Positions 31,501-40,026 of a stretch of 64,000 nt of DNA are shown one piece after another. The position numbers and the translations under genes are program-made. The notes below the pieces were generated by a model. That model was not told where the DNA came from, did not search any database, and saw only the letters and a list, made by a program, of their open reading frames with translations. This DNA is from Halapricum desulfuricans (lineage in GTDB: Archaea > Halobacteriota > Halobacteria > Halobacteriales > Haloarculaceae): positions 186,001 to 250,000 of the forward strand of contig NZ_CP064788.1 in assembly GCF_017094525.1 (NCBI RefSeq). Direction: 5' to 3'. Each line of letters starts with the position of its first letter. Position 1 is the stretch's first letter.

Positions 31501-32556
31501 ATGCAGCGGCTCGAGTCGGCGCCGCAGGACTTCGATCGGGTGCTGTCCTCGATGTGCACCGAGCCACATCCGGCGGCCCGACAGGCGGCCGAGCGGTTTC
31601 TCGCGACGAATCCGGGCGACCCGGAGACCTACCGGACGGTCGCCGATCTGGAGCGCGACGCCGTCGAGTTGCTCGGGACGGTGACCGGCCTGCCCGAACC
31701 AGCGGGCTACGTCACGAGCGGCGGGACCGAGGCGAACATCCAGGCCGTGCGGATCGCGCGCAACCGCGTCGAGACCGACGACCCGAACGTCGTCGTGCCG
31801 ACACATGCTCACTTCAGTTTCTGGAAGGCGGCCGACCTCCTGGGGGTCGAACTCCGGACCGTGCCGGCGCGCGACCACCGCGCGAACACCGACGCGGTAG
31901 CCGAGTCGCTCGACGGGGATACCGTGCTCGTCGTCGGCGTCGCCGGATCGACCGAGTACGGTTACGTGGACCCGATACCGGAACTGGCCGAGCTGGCCCA
32001 CGACGCCGGCGCGCTCTTTCACGTCGACGCCGCGTGGGGCGGGTTCTATCTGCCCTTTACCGAGCACCGGTGGCACTTCGGTCACGCGGACATCGACACG
32101 ATGACGATCGACCCTCACAAGGTCGGGCAAGCCGCAGTACCAGCGGGCGGGTTGCTCTCGCGATCCCCGACACTGCTTGATGAGCTGGCGATCGACACGC
32201 CGTACCTCGAATCGACCGAGCAGATCACGCTGACGGGCACGCGCTCGGGGGCCGGCGTCGCCAGCGCCGTCGCGGCCATGGAGGCGCTGTGGCCCGACGG
32301 CTACCGCGAGCAGTACCGCCGCTCGATGGACAACGCCCGGTGGCTCGCCGACGAGCTGGCCGAGCGGGGCTACGACGTGATCGAACCGGAACTCCCGCTG
32401 GTCGCCGCGGACGTCTCCCAGTCGCTGGTCGAGAAACTCCGCGACCGGGGCTGGCGCGTCGCCCGGACCGGATCGGACGAACTCCGGGTGGTCTGTATGC
32501 CCCACGTCACCCGGTCGATGCTGCGGTCGTTCGTCGCGGATCTGGACTGGTACTAG
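31501..32556 (+). CDS. mfnA: PLP-dependent tyrosine/aspartate decarboxylase MfnA
   Basis: 351 residues. The pyridoxal-phosphate lysine is in '[18 protein letters not shown]', with '[20 protein letters not shown]' and '[13 protein letters not shown]' typical of group II decarboxylases. MfnA makes tyramine in methanogens; in haloarchaea, which lack methanofuran, the annotated activity is L-aspartate 1-decarboxylase giving beta-alanine for coenzyme A. ATG at 31501 begins the conserved '[19 protein letters not shown]' start. The preceding mini-element is close enough to alter the 5' region. Confidence 0.92.
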   Translation: MQRLESAPQDFDRVLSSMCTEPHPAARQAAERFLATNPGDPETYRTVADLERDAVELLGTVTGLPEPAGYVTSGGTEANIQAVRIARNRVETDDPNVVVPTHAHFSFWKAADLLGVELRTVPARDHRANTDAVAESLDGDTVLVVGVAGSTEYGYVDPIPELAELAHDAGALFHVDAAWGGFYLPFTEHRWHFGHADIDTMTIDPHKVGQAAVPAGGLLSRSPTLLDELAIDTPYLESTEQITLTGTRSGAGVASAVAAMEALWPDGYREQYRRSMDNARWLADELAERGYDVIEPELPLVAADVSQSLVEKLRDRGWRVARTGSDELRVVCMPHVTRSMLRSFVADLDWY

Positions 32557-32599
32557 CGCCGAGCCGAAACCGATACGTTTTATCAACCCGTCCGATCCA

Positions 32600-33175
32600 G
32601 TGACTACCGTGTCCGTCGAACTGGTCCCCGTCCTCGCGAGTGGCACACTCGAAGGGCTCTACGCGACGATCGAAGGTGCAATCAGGACAGCGACGGGGCC
32701 AGTCGGGCTACTCCTGATCGGGGTCTACTCGTTTCTGATCGCGTTCGTGCTCCCGCTGCCCAGCGAGATCGTCCTGGCTCCCGCGAGTCACATGAACCTC
32801 GGGCTACCGACGGAGGCGAACGTGGCACTGATCGTCCTCGTCAGCGGGCTCGGCAAGGCGGCCGGCAGCGTCTTCGCCTTTCACATCGGACAGGAGGCCA
32901 AGCAGTCGGGCCCGGTCATCCGGTTCGTGCGTCGATCGCGGTTCGACATCGTCAGCTGGTCGGAAAAGAAGACGGTCGAGCTCGCCCAGAAGTACGGCTA
33001 CGTCGGCATGGCCCTGGCGCTGTCGGTCCCGGGCTTTCCCGACACGATCTCGATCTATGCCTTCTCGGTGCTCGAGACCGATTACTACCGCTTCGCGGCG
33101 GCGACATTCGCCGGCAGCGTCGGCCGGCTCGTCGTCACGATCGCGGGGTTCGCCAGCGTGACGGCGCTGCTGTGA
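32600..33175 (+). CDS. VTT/DedA-like membrane protein
   Basis: 191 residues with four or five transmembrane segments. The VTT (SNARE-associated) pattern is 'FVLPLPSEIVLAPASHM', 'LVSGLGKAAGSVFAFHIGQ', a charged amphipathic loop and 'GMALALSVPGFPDTISIYAFSV'. VTT/DedA proteins act as lipid scramblases or flippases or in membrane homeostasis. GTG at 32600 is the chosen start; a second GTG three codons later is possible. Its last codons are duplicated just downstream (see the repeat at 33184). Confidence 0.82.
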   Translation: MTTVSVELVPVLASGTLEGLYATIEGAIRTATGPVGLLLIGVYSFLIAFVLPLPSEIVLAPASHMNLGLPTEANVALIVLVSGLGKAAGSVFAFHIGQEAKQSGPVIRFVRRSRFDIVSWSEKKTVELAQKYGYVGMALALSVPGFPDTISIYAFSVLETDYYRFAAATFAGSVGRLVVTIAGFASVTALL

Positions 33176-33183
33176 CGCTCGTC

Positions 33184-33215
33184 GGGTTCGCCAGCGTGAC
33201 TGCACTGTTGTGACG
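33184..33215 (+). repeat. Second copy of the VTT gene's last codons
   Basis: The 32 bases starting GGGTTCGCCAGCGTGAC repeat bases 33146-33177 with three differences (ACG/ACT, GCG/GCA, CTG/TTG). All three are synonymous: both copies encode Gly-Phe-Ala-Ser-Val-Thr-Ala-Leu-Leu-stop. The repeat unit is 38 bases. This looks like the tail of a former homologous gene left behind by recombination rather than a slippage duplication. Confidence 0.6.
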
Positions 33216-33291
33216 GGTTTTCTGCCGAGAACCGCGCCGTGATATCCTGTCACTCAGATACACTTATTGTCTCGGTCGTCGTCTAGAGCGC

Positions 33292-34048
33292 ATGCAGACT
33301 CGTCGCATCTCCTCGCAGTCGGTTCTCGGAGCGCTCGTGATCGTCATCGGACTCGCACTACTGGCGGAAACGACAGGCTATGCCGACGTCAGCGTCTTCT
33401 GGACGTACGTCCCGTCGCTGTTCGTCCTGCTGGGGCTGTTCGCGCTGGTCGCCAGCGGGTTCCGGAACGTCGTCGGTCCAGTGGCCGTGATCGCCGTCGC
33501 TGTCGCGTGGCAACTCGTCGCGCTTGATACGGTCGGTTGTAACGATTTACCGGTACGATCGCATACCGGGTGCGATCGACCCGGAACAGACTTACAACCG
33601 ACCGTATGAGTATCTCACCGCCGAGGAAGTCATTCAGCTGTGGCCGCTCGCGCTCGTCCTGTTCGGGCTGTCGCTCGTGCTCGGACAGTATCGGTCGCAG
33701 GTCCAGCACGTCGACGGATCGTACATCACCGGGCTGGGCGTGTTCGGTGACACCGAAAAGCGGGCGTCAAAGCTGTTCACCGGCGGGTCGCTGACGGCGC
33801 TGTTCGGCGGAGCCACCCTGGATCTGCGCGACACGACGCTCGAGGGCCGTCCCGTGACCGTCACGGCGACGGCCGCGTTCGGCGGCGTCGACCTCATCGT
33901 CCCCCGCGAGTGGAACGTCGCCCTCGACGTGTTGCCGATCTTCGGCGGGGCGAGCGACGATCGACTCCGGGCACAACACCAGCACGACGACGTCGATCTG
34001 ATCGTGACCGGGTTCGCTGTCTTCGGCGGCGTTGCCGTCAAGGACTGA
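33292..34048 (+). pseudogene. LiaF-like membrane protein gene split by a mini-element
   Basis: The 5' part (from 33292) has three short membrane segments ('ALVIVIGLALLAE', 'PSLFVLLGLFALVAS', 'VAVIAVAVAWQLVAL'); the 3' part (to 34048) has a fourth ('PLALVLFGLSLVLG') and a LiaF-like beta-helical C terminus ('FTGGSLTALFGGATLDLRD', 'AFGGVDLIVP', 'VFGGVAVKD'). A 79-bp element plus its 3-bp target duplication (82 bp in all) shifts the frame by one. Excising it restores '...GTCGCGCTTGAGTATCTC...', which reads Val-Ala-Leu-Glu-Tyr-Leu in frame. LiaF-type proteins respond to envelope stress in bacteria. The gene is probably inactivated. Confidence 0.75.
33528..33606. mobile_element. Inverted-repeat mini-element (MITE), copy 4, inside the LiaF-like gene
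   Basis: 79 bp with perfect 15-bp terminal repeats (TACGGTCGGTTGTAA ... TTACAACCGACCGTA), flanked by TGA on both sides (33525-33527 and 33607-33609). The core (CGATTTACCGGTACGATCGC ... GCGATCGACCCGGAA) is related to the copies at 34080 and 49404. The clean duplication and gene break suggest a relatively recent insertion. Confidence 0.85.
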
Positions 34049-34079
34049 TCGATTCCATCCCGGTCACACGGATCGGCTC

Positions 34080-34152
34080 ACTGTGATTGCTGTACCGGTG
34101 CGACCGCACCACTTCGTGCGGTCGACCCGGAAGGGACGTACAGTAATCAGTA
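34080..34152. mobile_element. Inverted-repeat mini-element (MITE), copy 5
   Basis: About 73 bp. Core GTACCGGTGCGACCGCAC-CAC-TTCGTGCGGTCGACCCGGAAGG is close to copies 4 and 6, with a GACCGCAC/GTGCGGTC hairpin. The ends (CACTGTGATTGCTGTAC and GTACAGTAATCAGTA) are only partly complementary and no target duplication is evident, so it is an older copy. It lies between the broken LiaF-like gene and carB. Confidence 0.65.
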
Positions 34153-34230
34153 TGTTGCCGAGAGCGTGCCGACTGTCGCTCCGTTACGATTTCCGAAAAT
34201 CGGTTTCGAGGTTCGTAATCTTTCGCCGGG

Positions 34231-34237
34231 CTTATTA
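34231..34237 (+). promoter_or_regulatory. TATA-like box of carB
   Basis: CTTATTA is centred about 28 bases before the carB ATG at 34262, giving a leaderless-type promoter. It supports that ATG over the in-frame ATG at 34166. Confidence 0.45.
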
Positions 34238-34261
34238 CGATGTGCGGACTCCGGTGGGACA

Positions 34262-37200
34262 ATGACAGACGACGAGAGACCGACGATCCTGCTGATCGGG
34301 AGCGGCCCGATCCAGATCGGACAGGCCGCGGAGTTCGATTATTCCGGCGCGCAGGCGTGTCGCGCGTTGCAGGAAGAAGGCGCGCGGGTCGTGCTGGTCA
34401 ACTCGAACCCGGCGACGATCATGACCGATCCGGAGATGGCCGACAAGGTGTATCTGGAGCCGATCGAGACCGAGCCCATCGCCGAGATCATCCGCAAGGA
34501 GCAGCCGGACGGCGTCATCGCCGGGCTGGGCGGCCAGACCGGACTGAACGTCACGGCGGAACTCGCCGAGGAGGGCGTCCTCGAGGAACACGACGTCGAG
34601 GTCATGGGCACGCCGCTCGAGACGATCTACGCGACAGAGGACCGCGAGCAGTTCCGCGACCGGATGCACAAGATCGACGAGCCGGTCCCTCAGTCGGTCA
34701 CCATCGGGAGCATGGATGAGGTCGAGGACGCCGTCGAATCGGTTGGCGGGCTGCCGGTCATCATGCGCACGACCTACACTCTGGGGGGCGCGGGATCGGG
34801 CGTCATCGACAACATGGACGAACTCACGGAGGCCACCAGGAAGGGGCTGCGCCTCTCGCGGAACGACGAGGTAATGATCACAGAGTCCATCGACGGCTGG
34901 GTTGAACTCGAATACGAGGTGATGCGCGACGCCGACGACTCGACGATCATCATCTGTAACATGGAGAACATCGATCCGATGGGCATCCACACCGGCGAGT
35001 CGATAGTCGTCACGCCCAGTCAGGTCATCCCGGACAAGGGTCACCAGGAGATGCGCGACGCCGCGCTGAAGGTCATCCGGGAACTCGGCATCGAGGGCGG
35101 GTGTAACATCCAGTTCGCCTGGCACGACGACGGCACGCCCGGCGGCGAGTACCGCGTCGTCGAGGTCAACCCCCGTGTCTCTCGTTCCTCCGCTCTCGCA
35201 TCGAAGGCGACCGGCTACCCGATCGCCCGCGTCACCGCGAAGGTCGCGATGGGCAAGCGCCTCCACGAGATCGAAAACGAGATCACCGGCGAGACGACCG
35301 CCGCCTTCGAGCCCGCGATCGACTACGTCGTCACGAAGGTCCCGCGCTGGCCCAAAGACAAGTTCCGCGACGTCGAGTTCGAACTCGGGCCGGCGATGAA
35401 ATCGACCGGCGAGGCGATGGCGATCGGTCGCACCTTCCCCGAGAGCATGCTGAAGGCGCTTCGCTCCAGCGAGTACGACCCGGCCGCCGACTGGACGGAG
35501 GTCGACGACGCGACGCTCGAAGCGGAGTATCTAGAGCGCCCAACCCCGGACCGCACCTACGCCATCTTCGAGGCGTTCGACCGGGGTTACTCTGTCGAGG
35601 AAGTCGCTGCGCTGGCCGACATCAAGGAGTGGTATCTCGAACGCTATCAGGAGATCGCCGAGGCCGCCGAGGCCGCCGCCGAGGGCGACTTCTACACCGC
35701 CGGACAGGCCGGTTTCACCGACCAGGAGATCACCGCCATCGCCGGCGGCGAGTTCAACGACACACACCGGTCGTGGCTCCCCGCAGAGATCGAGGTCGAG
35801 GAAGGCGACGAGGGGACCGAGGCGGCCGCCGACGGCGGGAGCGAGGCGACTTCGTCGCCCCGACAGGACGGCGGTACCACCGCCGTTCCCGAGGAAGTCA
35901 CCGTCGAGACCGTCGAGGCCGAGACGACCGACCGGGACTTCAAGCTGGTCGACACCTGCGCCGGGGAGTTCGAGGCGACGACGCCGTACTACTACTCGAC
36001 GCGTGACCCGCTCTCGGGGATCGATCGCGACGAACTGCTCGTCGACCGCGAGGTCGAGAGCGTCGTCGTGGTCGGGGGCGGCCCGATCCGTATCGGGCAG
36101 GGCGTGGAGTTCGACTACTGTTCGGTCCACGCCGTCCGTGCGCTGCGTGAGATGGGCATCGACGCCCACGTCGTCAACAACAACCCCGAAACTGTGTCGA
36201 CGGACTACGACACCTCTGACGGCCTGTTCTTCGAGCCGATCACCGCCGAGGAAGTCGCGGACGTCATCGAGGCGACCAACGCCGACGGCGTGATGGTCCA
36301 GTTCGGCGGTCAGACCTCTGTCGACATCGGCCACCCCCTCGAGCAGGAACTCGAGCGCCGCGAGCTTGACTGCGAGATCATGGGCACCAGCGTCGACGCG
36401 ATGGACCTCGCGGAGGACCGCGACCGGTTCAACCGCCTGATGGACGACCTGGGTATCGCCCAGGCAGAGGGCGGGTCGGCCACCAGCGAGGAGGAAGCGA
36501 TAGAACTGGCCCGCGAGATCGGCTATCCCGTCCTCGTGCGCCCCTCCTACGTGCTGGGCGGGCGCGCGATGGACGTCGTCTACAACGACGAGGACCTCAA
36601 GACTTACATCGAGGAGGCGGTCCGGGTCAGCCCGGACAAACCGATTCTCGTCGACGACTTCCTGGCCGACGCGGTCGAGCTGGACGTCGACGCCGTCGCC
36701 GACGGCGAGGACGTGCTGATCGGCGGCGTCATGGAACACGTCGAGACCGCCGGCGTCCACTCCGGCGACTCCGCCTGCATGATCCCGCCGCGCAGTCAGG
36801 AGATCAAGGCGGTCATGCCCCGCATCCGCGAGGTGACCGAGCAGATCGCGGACGCGCTGGACACGGTCGGGCTGCTGAACGTCCAGCTTGCGGTCCGTGA
36901 CGGGACGGTCTACGTTCTGGAGGCGAACCCCCGCTCGTCCCGTACCGTCCCGTTCATCTCAAAGAGCACTGGCGTCCCGATCGCGAAAATCGCCGCGCAG
37001 GTCATGGCCGGCACGACCCTCGAGGAACTGGACATCCAGGAGCAGATCCCCGATCAGGTCTCGATCAAGGAGGTCGTGTTGCCGTTCGACCGCCTGCCCG
37101 GATCCGACCCGCGCCTCGGCCCGGAGATGAAATCGACCGGCGAAGTCATGGGCACCGCCGGCAGCTTCGGCAAGGCCTACCAGAAGGCCCAGTCGGCCGT

Positions 37201-37519
37201 CGGCAAGCCGATCCCGCTCGAGGGGACGGCGCTGGTCGACCTGCCGGTGCTGGGCTACGAGGAGCACTTCGAGACGCTCGATCTCGAAGACTTCGAGGAC
37301 ACCGACGCCGTGGTCGAAGCGATCAGAAACGGCGAGATCGACCTCGTGCTCTCACGGGAACGCGACATCCTCGAGGCCTGCGTCCAGGAGACCGTGACGT
37401 ACTTCTCGACCATCGAGAGCGCCGAAGCGGGACTCGAAGCGATCAACAGCGCCGACGAACCGCTGAACGTGCAGGCGATCGGCGACCGCCCCACCGACCA
37501 GCGCGAGTGGGGACGGTAG
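34262..37519 (+). CDS. carB: Carbamoyl-phosphate synthase large subunit
   Basis: 1085 residues. Makes carbamoyl phosphate for pyrimidines and arginine with the small subunit CarA, which is not in this window. Two ATP-grasp halves are visible: 'ILLIGSGPIQIGQAAEFDYSG' starts the first and 'VVVVGGGPIRIGQGVEFDYC' the second (near residue 605). Each has the 'P-V-I/L-V/M-R-x-x-Y-x-L-G-G' loop and 'VLEANPRSSRT/VVEVNPRVSRS'. Between the halves is an acidic, Ser/Gly-rich haloarchaeal insertion (about residues 515-555). The C-terminal regulatory domain is present. Confidence 0.97.
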   Translation: MTDDERPTILLIGSGPIQIGQAAEFDYSGAQACRALQEEGARVVLVNSNPATIMTDPEMADKVYLEPIETEPIAEIIRKEQPDGVIAGLGGQTGLNVTAELAEEGVLEEHDVEVMGTPLETIYATEDREQFRDRMHKIDEPVPQSVTIGSMDEVEDAVESVGGLPVIMRTTYTLGGAGSGVIDNMDELTEATRKGLRLSRNDEVMITESIDGWVELEYEVMRDADDSTIIICNMENIDPMGIHTGESIVVTPSQVIPDKGHQEMRDAALKVIRELGIEGGCNIQFAWHDDGTPGGEYRVVEVNPRVSRSSALASKATGYPIARVTAKVAMGKRLHEIENEITGETTAAFEPAIDYVVTKVPRWPKDKFRDVEFELGPAMKSTGEAMAIGRTFPESMLKALRSSEYDPAADWTEVDDATLEAEYLERPTPDRTYAIFEAFDRGYSVEEVAALADIKEWYLERYQEIAEAAEAAAEGDFYTAGQAGFTDQEITAIAGGEFNDTHRSWLPAEIEVEEGDEGTEAAADGGSEATSSPRQDGGTTAVPEEVTVETVEAETTDRDFKLVDTCAGEFEATTPYYYSTRDPLSGIDRDELLVDREVESVVVVGGGPIRIGQGVEFDYCSVHAVRALREMGIDAHVVNNNPETVSTDYDTSDGLFFEPITAEEVADVIEATNADGVMVQFGGQTSVDIGHPLEQELERRELDCEIMGTSVDAMDLAEDRDRFNRLMDDLGIAQAEGGSATSEEEAIELAREIGYPVLVRPSYVLGGRAMDVVYNDEDLKTYIEEAVRVSPDKPILVDDFLADAVELDVDAVADGEDVLIGGVMEHVETAGVHSGDSACMIPPRSQEIKAVMPRIREVTEQIADALDTVGLLNVQLAVRDGTVYVLEANPRSSRTVPFISKSTGVPIAKIAAQVMAGTTLEELDIQEQIPDQVSIKEVVLPFDRLPGSDPRLGPEMKSTGEVMGTAGSFGKAYQKAQSAVGKPIPLEGTALVDLPVLGYEEHFETLDLEDFEDTDAVVEAIRNGEIDLVLSRERDILEACVQETVTYFSTIESAEAGLEAINSADEPLNVQAIGDRPTDQREWGR

Positions 37520-38221
37520 TCACGGGGATCGGACGGACACCCGACGACTTTTGAGTTCCCGTTCGGCGTCAGTTATCGTCTCCGCGACGGTCTCGAACGC
37601 CTCGACAACCGGACTGTCAGGATAGGCGTCACGCACCGGCTGCCACGTGCGCTGGGCTCGGGCGGCGTCGCCGTGACGTTCGATCGTGACCGTCGGTGCG
37701 CCGATCGCCCGTTCGAGCCGGTTGGCGATCACCTCGTCACCGGCCGACTTGTTGAGCACGGCCGAGACGACCGGCGTCTCGAGTGCCCGCGCCAGCTGGC
37801 GAGTCCGGAGCGCACTCGACAGTCCCGCACGCGTCGGCACAGTCACCAAGACAGCGCCGTCGGCACTGAACAGCTGAGAGCCGACGTCTGCGCCCATGCC
37901 AGCGGGACAGTCCAGAATCACCCGTCCGTACCGGCGGTCGAGCGGACCGACGATGTCGGCGATCCGCTCCAGATCGGCGGCCCGCGCCCCCGCGAGCGTC
38001 CGACCGCAGGGGAGCACGTCGACAGTGCCGACTCGTTCGACAGCATCGACCGGCGACGCGCGCCCGGCGAGCACGTCGTGGAGGTCCGGCCCGCGTCCCC
38101 ACGGCAGGTCCGGCGTCGTGAGATCAGCGTCGACGACGACGGCGTCGAGTTCGCGGGCGAGGTTCAGCGACACTGTCGACTTCCCGACGCCACCCTTGCC
38201 GCCACACACGGCCAGAATCAT
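37520..38221 (-). CDS. MinD/ParA-family ATPase
   Basis: 233 residues from the ATG at 38221. The deviant Walker A 'GGKGGVGKSTVSLNLA' at residues 7-22, switch I 'VDADLTTPDLPWG' and switch II 'VILDCPAGMGADV' mark a SIMIBI-class MinD/ParA ATPase. There is no amphipathic membrane-targeting helix at the C terminus, so it is not a standard MinD. Its ATG overlaps the stop of the upstream gene (ATGA), so the two proteins are likely partners. Role (positioning, or metal-cluster handling) unknown. Confidence 0.85.
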   Translation of the reverse strand: MILAVCGGKGGVGKSTVSLNLARELDAVVVDADLTTPDLPWGRGPDLHDVLAGRASPVDAVERVGTVDVLPCGRTLAGARAADLERIADIVGPLDRRYGRVILDCPAGMGADVGSQLFSADGAVLVTVPTRAGLSSALRTRQLARALETPVVSAVLNKSAGDEVIANRLERAIGAPTVTIERHGDAARAQRTWQPVRDAYPDSPVVEAFETVAETITDAERELKSRRVSVRSP

Positions 38222-38592
38222 GACTCCTCGCCGAACAGCTCCGCCGGCGGTTCCCACCCGCCCAGTTTCGCGACGACGGCCTCCGGGTCAGTTTCGTCGA
38301 CACCTACGCGCCGTGTCGCTGTGACTTCGACCGGCCTGTGCCCCGGAACGTCGGGGAGCGCAACTGGACTCGCGAAGCCGACGCCGCGTGTCCGTCCCGG
38401 CAGGATCGTCCCTGTCCAGGTGTCGTCGTCCCAATCCGGCGTATCGACGACGCCGGTCCGTGGCGGCCAGATCGGCCCCTCGAGCGCGCTCCGGAGAGTG
38501 ACTCGCTGGGGCGTTCGCCGAGTGTTCGACACTCGAACCGAAACGAGGGTCACGCCGTCGCGCCTGCTGGCGTCCGACTCGATCGAGACCAT
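38218..38592 (-). CDS. Conserved haloarchaeal protein coupled to a MinD-like ATPase (DUF7857-like)
   Basis: 124 residues, beta-rich: 'SDASRRDGVTLVSVRVSNTR', 'QRVTLRSALEGPIWPPRTG', 'WTGTILPGRTRGVGFASPV'. It looks like a small immunoglobulin-like or CARDB-like beta sandwich without a signal peptide. Translation is coupled to the MinD-like gene. I recall this as the haloarchaeal family DUF7857; the number is from memory. Function unknown. Confidence 0.65.
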   Translation of the reverse strand: MVSIESDASRRDGVTLVSVRVSNTRRTPQRVTLRSALEGPIWPPRTGVVDTPDWDDDTWTGTILPGRTRGVGFASPVALPDVPGHRPVEVTATRRVGVDETDPEAVVAKLGGWEPPAELFGEES

Positions 38593-38639
38593 ACGGCTAC
38601 TCGCCGCGTGTTCGTATATAAATATGGACACGGCTACTG

Positions 38640-38899
38640 GTGGCCGCGGTTGGTTCCGGGAGGGAGTATACGTTTGCCGGGTCGTGCAGAGGCTCCGTGG
38701 TCGACACATCTCGACTCCTCGTCGACGGTGCCGCCGAGCCGACGCTCCGGCACGCGCTCGCGGAAGCCCGCGACGCAGTCGTCGAATTCGCAACCCCGGT
38801 AGAGATCGTCGTCTTTGTCGATGCCGGGACAATCGAACCCGGCGCCGTCCGAGCGGCCGTAGAGACCCCGGTCGGAGTGGCAAACCGGTACAGCACGCG
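38640..38899 (+). other. Possible truncated gene or remnant between divergent operons
   Basis: A plus-strand frame open from 38640 reads 'GREYTFAGSCRGSVVDTSRL', then 'LAEARDAVVEFATPVEIVVF', then 'DAGTIEPGAVRAAVETPVG', which looks coding-like and could be the shortened start of a gene of the DUF7856 type. From about 38890 it continues only antisense to the next gene. I regard it as a remnant; nothing else fills this 300-base gap. Confidence 0.25.
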
Positions 38900-39205
38900 T
38901 CACCGATACAGCGAGAGATACAGCATCGCGAACCCGACGATGAAGGGGATCGTCTCGGACGCCTGGAAGAAAATCCGGACGAGTTCGACCGTTTCGGTCA
39001 TCCAGCCGATCTGGGTGACGACGTTGCTGACGGCCACGCCCATGCTGATGAACGCGAACCCGATAAAGGCGTACTGGAGTCGCTCGGTCCTCTGTGACCG
39101 GTAGGCCTGAAAGCTGATGACCGTCAGCCCCAGCGACAGACCGAACAGCGTGAGACGGAGAAGCATCAGTACGCCCTGCGCAGCCCAGATGGTGAGATCC
39201 GCCAT
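38900..39205 (-). CDS. DUF7521-like small membrane protein
   Basis: 101 residues with three transmembrane helices ('VLMLLRLTLFGLSLGLTVISF', 'YAFIGFAFISMGVAVSNVV', 'IPFIVGFAMLYLSLY'). This pattern fits the haloarchaeal DUF7521 family, which is almost always encoded directly after a small winged-helix regulator, as here (103 bases upstream on the same strand). The pair may be a membrane sensor and regulator; that is inference. Confidence 0.75.
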   Translation of the reverse strand: MADLTIWAAQGVLMLLRLTLFGLSLGLTVISFQAYRSQRTERLQYAFIGFAFISMGVAVSNVVTQIGWMTETVELVRIFFQASETIPFIVGFAMLYLSLYR

Positions 39206-39307
39206 ACAGTCCCGTGGGATAGAGACCTACTAAGGCATTTTCATCGCACTTTCGAACGGCTGGATAGAAATCACGATCTGTCTGCACGAGCGAGGTCCGC
39301 GGACCCG

Positions 39308-39661
39308 TCACTCCGCGCCGAGTTCGTCCCAGAGCTGGCTGAACCGGTCGGGCAGGTTCTCGGTGCGGTAGATCCGCACCTGATACTGATCGTCTTCCAG
39401 CGAGATCACGGTACTCTCGAAGTTCGACTCGAAGACCTTGTAGTGGTTGCCGTCCTCGGCGACCAGCGTCCGATCGGAGATCAGATCGTACTCCTCGAGC
39501 ATCTCGATGCGGCGATATACCGTCGGTAGCGAGAGGTCACACTCCTCGCTGAGTTCCTTCGCGGACTTCGGCTCGCGGCTGACAGCCGCGAGGAGGCGCC
39601 GAGCGTGCTGGTCCCCGATCGTATCCAGAATCTCCTCGATGCTTCGGTCGTCCTCTGGCAC
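39308..39661 (-). CDS. ArsR-like winged-helix regulator
   Basis: 117 residues. 'EILDTIGDQHARRLLAAVSREPKSAKELSEECDLSLPTVYRRIEML' is a classical wHTH; a wing with 'DGNHYKVFESNF' and a C-terminal 'ISLEDDQYQVRIYR' dimer part follow. No Cys is available for metal sensing apart from one in helix 3. It is paired with the DUF7521-like membrane protein. Haloarchaeal relatives are annotated as helix-turn-helix domain proteins of unknown target. Confidence 0.85.
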   Translation of the reverse strand: MPEDDRSIEEILDTIGDQHARRLLAAVSREPKSAKELSEECDLSLPTVYRRIEMLEEYDLISDRTLVAEDGNHYKVFESNFESTVISLEDDQYQVRIYRTENLPDRFSQLWDELGAE

Positions 39662-39953
39662 TACTCGCTAGTTCTCACGGGCGGTCAAAAAAGGCTTGTT
39701 AGTCGCGGCTCGACATCGGGTCAGCTTCTTCTCACTGCGAAAACGCTGACCGGGGATTAAGAGCTATCCGGTCATTTCGCCGGATGGATCGGATCCGGCC
39801 GCCACTGGCCGTCTCGAGCGCTCGTTTCCACATCCCCCCAGGTGTCGTCGTGACGGCTGTTAATCCGAACGCCAGAACTGGCGACCCGGAGCCGATCCAC
39901 CGGCGTGTGGCTCCACGCCGGGACTCTTCCGAAACGGTCACACAGCTCGCTCA
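39662..39953. other. Non-coding region beside a mini-element
   Basis: About 290 bases between the wHTH gene and the mini-element downstream of uvrC. A small hairpin (ATCCGG/CCGGAT) lies at 39767-39786. The promoter of the wHTH gene should be at its left edge. No reading frame is convincing. Confidence 0.4.
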
Positions 39954-40026
39954 TACTGGTGGCTATACGAACGATATCTGTCACGACGGCGCGTCAGATC
40001 ATTTCGAAGTGTTACAGCCACCACTA
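39954..40026. mobile_element. Inverted-repeat mini-element (MITE), copy 6, abutting the uvrC stop
   Basis: 73 bp with near-perfect ends (TACTGGTGGCTATAC ... GTTACAGCCACCACTA) flanked by TCA on both sides (39951-39953 and 40027-40029). The right-hand TCA is the complement of the uvrC stop codon TGA, so the element sits immediately after uvrC. Same core as copies 2 and 3. Confidence 0.8.

Noticed and set aside
33146-33215. Possible start of a CRISPR or other repeat array
   Set aside because: Only two units, both explained by the coding tail of the VTT gene; no spacer pattern. No CRISPR array was seen anywhere in the window.
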